This document shows, piece by piece, positions 19,400 through 22,894 of a stretch of 22,894 bases of DNA; position 1 is the stretch's first letter, and each line of letters begins with the position of its first letter. The position numbers were made by a program, and so were the translations under genes. Under the pieces are notes generated by a model. That model did no database searches, had not been told where the DNA came from, and worked only from the letters and a program-made list of their open reading frames with translations. Source of the DNA: Saccoglossus kowalevskii (taxonomy: Eukaryota; Hemichordata; Enteropneusta; Harrimaniidae); NCBI RefSeq assembly GCF_000003605.2, contig NW_003137827.1, positions 238,067-260,960 on the forward strand, written 5' to 3'.

Positions 19400-20629
19400 C
19401 CGTTTTGCCGGAGCTTAATACAACTAATTAGGCCACTAATTGGTATATAATAAATTGACAATCCTTGTGGAATATGGTCAGATAAGAACTAATACCAATT
19501 ACCATGCATGCTATTAAAAGTTTGAATATAACATACCTCTCTGTTTCAGGGTATAGATGTTTTAATGCAGGCCGGCGCTGTCTGTTCAAGTGAATGTGAT
19601 ATGATGCGGACACGCTGGTCATATACGCAATGCAACTATTGAACCCCATAATATATATGCAAATTTTCACACCACGAGGCTGCTCTGATGTTACCCCACC
19701 AACGGCAAAATGTTGAGTATTGATTCGCACAGCTTATGGTGTGTTTATGATGGTGAATATTACAGTCGTAGCCAGCGTTGTGTATTTTGAAACATTGCTT
19801 TTGATTTTTTGTGGGGATTGATTGTTATCTTTTTTTTGAGCTTCATGTAACACGTCAGGCAAAATTAGGTAGTTCTGAAAGCGTGCATATTTGGCATTTC
19901 CCTACCCAGCAGCGGTGGAGGAGGTGGTGTATTGAGTATAGGTTTCATTTTGTAATGTTAAAAAAAAATCTTTCGACAAGGGCTAAAAGAATTACAGGTG
20001 ATAAACGACAAACAAGGGTATTTGGTCGCTGATACAATACTTCTCCGGGTAAACTTAGCATCTATGGCGGAAGATACAAACCGAGCGTAAGCGCCATGTT
20101 GCAATGAACGCGCACGTTCCTCATGGGGGAGTTTTCTCGCAAAATGCGCAAAATAATACAATTTTAGGCGATAATAAATCGTATTAGTACTTGTAACAGA
20201 TTCCCAGCCTCGATCAGCCCTTGTAGAATTTGCATATATATTGTGGGGTTTAATAGCCCACTTTCATAATAAATGGCCGCTGGTGGCGCCATCCTATCAC
20301 GTGACCAAACATTTCCTCACGGTGGGGCTATATTGAAGTCAGCCTCGTCTGTGTATAAACTTAATTTACGACCTCGTCAATCTATCAACGTACCGTACTC
20401 ATTTCGCCCAACCTCCCGCCCGCTTCCGCTTTTTTTGCTCGCTTTCACGACCGCTTGTTGAATTCGACCGGACAATTTCCGCTTTTTTTTTCGACCGCGC
20501 AAACCCAGAAATATCACCGTCCGCTCGCTCGCTTGCATTTAAAATTCCGAGGTTCACATTGTCTTATAATTGTCGTTCTGGTTTTCATAGGTGTTGAACA
20601 GCCGATAGAACTTCAAATACTTTTTGTTT

Positions 20630-20630
<1 letters not shown>
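19400..20630. other. No gene recognised; CpG-richer pocket at about 20390-20540
   Basis: The pocket contains clustered CGCTT/CCGC motifs (for example CCCGCCCGCTTCCGC and CGCTCGCTCGC) in otherwise AT-rich sequence. It might be promoter-like, but no exon is seen beside it. Confidence 0.3.

Positions 20631-20658
<28 letters not shown>
20631..20658 (+). repeat. (AACT)7 microsatellite
   Basis: Seven perfect AACT copies, 28 bases. Confidence 0.97.
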
Positions 20659-20659
<1 letters not shown>

Positions 20660-20660
<1 letters not shown>

Positions 20661-21900
20661 CTATAATTATATGCACGCAATCTGACCCTTTGACCTCGAT
20701 TTGGCTGGAATTGAATATTTTATTTTAAACAATATATATTCTGACGTGAAATACAAAATTTATTTCAACACAAGTACGACGTGGTTGTATGCGTTTTGTA
20801 CCTGATTGTTGAGTCTTCGCAATGTGTTTAGGATTTGTATAATTATTGTTGTTTTACCCAAGACAAGCTAAAGGACCATGAAGCTAAATGGCAGTTCCAT
20901 GCAAGGACTGAGTGAAAGAAAATATTTCTAAGCCTAAAATAAAATAAAATTAATTTTACATATGTTTGTCATGACAGTATGTTTGTGAATATCTAAAAAT
21001 ATCTCGTCTTTCGTTGATAATTTCGATTGTTTGGAATATCGATCCCCGTTGATTTCTTCTTTCTAGCTCCATAGTTTCTCCATATTGAGTTTAGGACGGG
21101 CGTCGGTCTCGACGTCCAGCATTCAACGCAATCAGCCGAGACAGTATTATTATTATTTATATCACATCTCACTTCTGTTACGCCTGCTATGATTGGTTGA
21201 AACTCGGTCACATGAGATTGAATGAAAATAGTATATTGCCCGCCAAATGGATATTACATGGGTATTTCACATGGATGACGTCACTGAAACTACTGCACAA
21301 CGATACTGTGCATAACAAATTGTCGGTCGCTGCACTGGTGCTTCCCCGGCCGTGGTTGCTTTCGGGCACAGTCCCTTCAGTGTTTCGGGGTTGCTTTCAA
21401 GATTTTAAAGGAGCTTTAGCCATCCAAAATAGACAGCGAACGTGCCAAAATGAATATTAAGTAAGATACTCTGTTTTGATGTTTAGGGTATTCTTTATAT
21501 GAAACAAATATATACGGCAAAGCAGCCACTGAAACGTCGCAGCCGGGATCGCTGCGGCGCGTTCCACGCTATGAGCATTTCTACGCATTCAAGTTCCACG
21601 CCGATGCTTACCGAAAACGCTCTAAAACTGTGTGACTTGTGAATATAAGGTGTAGTACGCTCGTGAGAAAGTAATTTCAATCACTTCTACGACATTTTAT
21701 CAAGCAAGTCTAGGTTAAATGTTACTGGTATATAATATTCGCATGTTCAGGGCAGGGGGCTGTTCTACAGTTTCATTATCAAATTTAGGTCAACGTCATT
21801 GTGGTTTGTCAGATGTACACATCTTTTTAAATATTTTCTCCAGTTTAAGAGGCTAGGTGAGGCAACCTCAGGCTAGTGACTGGTGGAGTAAGTAAGATGA
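20660..21900. other. No gene recognised
   Basis: Contains an isolated TGACGTCA at 21276-21283 and an imperfect GC-rich hairpin near 21537-21560. Short ORFs show no family signature. Confidence 0.4.
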
Positions 21901-21904
21901 TAAA

Positions 21905-22629
21905 TCTTTACTAATGTTACTGGTATCAGGTTTCACCTATTTAGGAAGATGCCCTACAGATGTAATTATTCAGAAGCAAGTGATTAAATATTTCAATCGC
22001 GCAATGCACTCGAAAAACACCCTACTAAAAAAGCATTTACAGTCAACAAAAACCTTGAAAAGAAAATGGTTTAAAAATATGGAATCAAATTTAAAAGATA
22101 TAGACAACTTATCGTTAATGAACAAGGGTGAAATAATAACACTACACAAATTACAAAACATCAATGATGAAATGAAAAAAATCATTTCACTTTTTTGGAA
22201 AAAGGAAATTCATAAAGACTCCAGACCAAATTCTCACTCAAAAAATAAACTTAGAACATATAGAATATTTAAAACAGAGTTTAAATTAAATAGCTACCTA
22301 ACTCAAAAATATTGAACTGCGACAAATTTTGACAAAATTCAGATTGGGGAACCATTGCCTCAAAATAGAAACAGGCAGACATACTCACACTGCAGTGGAA
22401 AAGAGACCAAAAAACAGATTGAAATTGAATATCATTTCATAATAACATGTTCAAGATTCAAGACACAAAGGAAAAGCATATTTGAAACAGCAGAGAAAAA
22501 AGTACCACACTGTACACAATTTGAAAATGAAAACAAATTCAAATATTATTAAACAACATCAAAATGTCTATCCCTTTGGCACAATATATTAAATTATGTA
22601 TGGAAATAAGGCAGCGACACCTCCCCTAA
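21905..22629 (+). pseudogene. Decayed LINE ORF2, C-terminal end
   Basis: The open segment 21914-22315 ends with NKLRTYRIFKTEFKLNSYL, a typical motif near the C-terminus of CR1/L2-like LINE ORF2. It continues in another frame at 22317-22390 (LTKFRLGNHCLKIETGRH), then back in the first frame (EIEYHFIITCSRFKTQRKS to about 22550). A third frame follows (MSIPLAQYIKLCMEIRQRHL), ending at the TAA at 22627. There are three frameshifts and no reverse transcriptase core. This is a 5'-truncated, dead insertion. It covers a different part of ORF2 from the LINE at 9935, so common origin cannot be tested here. Confidence 0.8.
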
Positions 22630-22654
22630 ATTTAACGCAACAACATTATATTTA

Positions 22655-22658
<4 letters not shown>

Positions 22659-22691
<33 letters not shown>
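22659..22691 (+). repeat. (TA)n microsatellite at the LINE 3' end
   Basis: About 16 TA repeats, 30 bases after the LINE stop codon. Plausibly the simple-repeat tail of the element, though it could be independent. Confidence 0.95.
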
Positions 22692-22694
<3 letters not shown>

Positions 22695-22894
22695 TTCTTT
22701 TTATTTAGATCATGGCAATTTTTTGGTCAGAGCGCCCTCTAGTTTTGTGGAGAATCATGTTCATTTGGAATGCTCTGATTGGATGGAAGTTCAAGCCTAG
22801 CAAGGTGTGATAGAATTGGCCTGTTATGTTCAGATTCAAATAAGCATGAACCACTAATTTGACAGGGAAGTGATACTTATAATGCAGCAAGCTG

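Overview
The window is a piece of an animal nuclear genome. It is AT-rich and gene-poor, with GT-AG spliced exons, an in-frame selenocysteine codon paired with SECIS elements in the 3'UTR, a tRNA-derived SINE fragment, decayed LINEs, palindromic MITEs and microsatellites. The content fits a marine invertebrate, possibly an invertebrate deuterostome, but nothing here fixes the species. There are no bacterial-style operons and no CRISPR array.

One protein-coding gene can be read with confidence. It lies on the minus strand: exon 1 9318-9049, exon 2 8585-8376, exon 3 6823-6651, exon 4 6009-5763. All three introns are GT-AG with compatible phases, giving a 900-nt CDS (299 residues plus stop). The product belongs to the iodothyronine deiodinase family (thioredoxin fold). 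A TGA at 8390-8388 sits at the catalytic position and is followed in frame by PPLS and a splice donor, so it is read as selenocysteine (residue 156). The protein has no N-terminal membrane anchor, unlike vertebrate DIO1-3.

The most striking part is downstream of the stop codon. The 3'UTR carries a tandem duplication (about 4829-5034 and 5035-5275), and each copy holds a complete candidate SECIS hairpin: ATGAC/CGAT quartet, 11-bp helix II with one bulge, and AAA at the 5' side of the apical loop. The two SECIS cores differ at only two positions, both in the loop. A single-Sec gene with two SECIS elements is unusual.

Layout. 1-4828: mostly featureless, with a SINE fragment near 1140-1200. 4829-9400: the deiodinase-like gene, its duplicated SECIS region, a cluster of CRE-like TGACGTCA sites in intron 2, and a CRE over the start codon. 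9469-9764: a TTAA-type MITE just upstream of the gene. 9935-10640: a broken LINE reverse transcriptase. 10983-11191: a second MITE type. 11239-14236: two direct tandem copies of a roughly 1.5-kb unit, each with its own TTAA MITE, a TATA box and a splice-donor-like site. 14237-18350: repeat fragments, including a third member of the TTAA MITE family. 18375-18543: a run of four perfect hairpins. 18560-21900: nothing convincing except an unrecognised ORF and microsatellites. 21905-22691: the 3' end of a second decayed LINE with a (TA)n tail.
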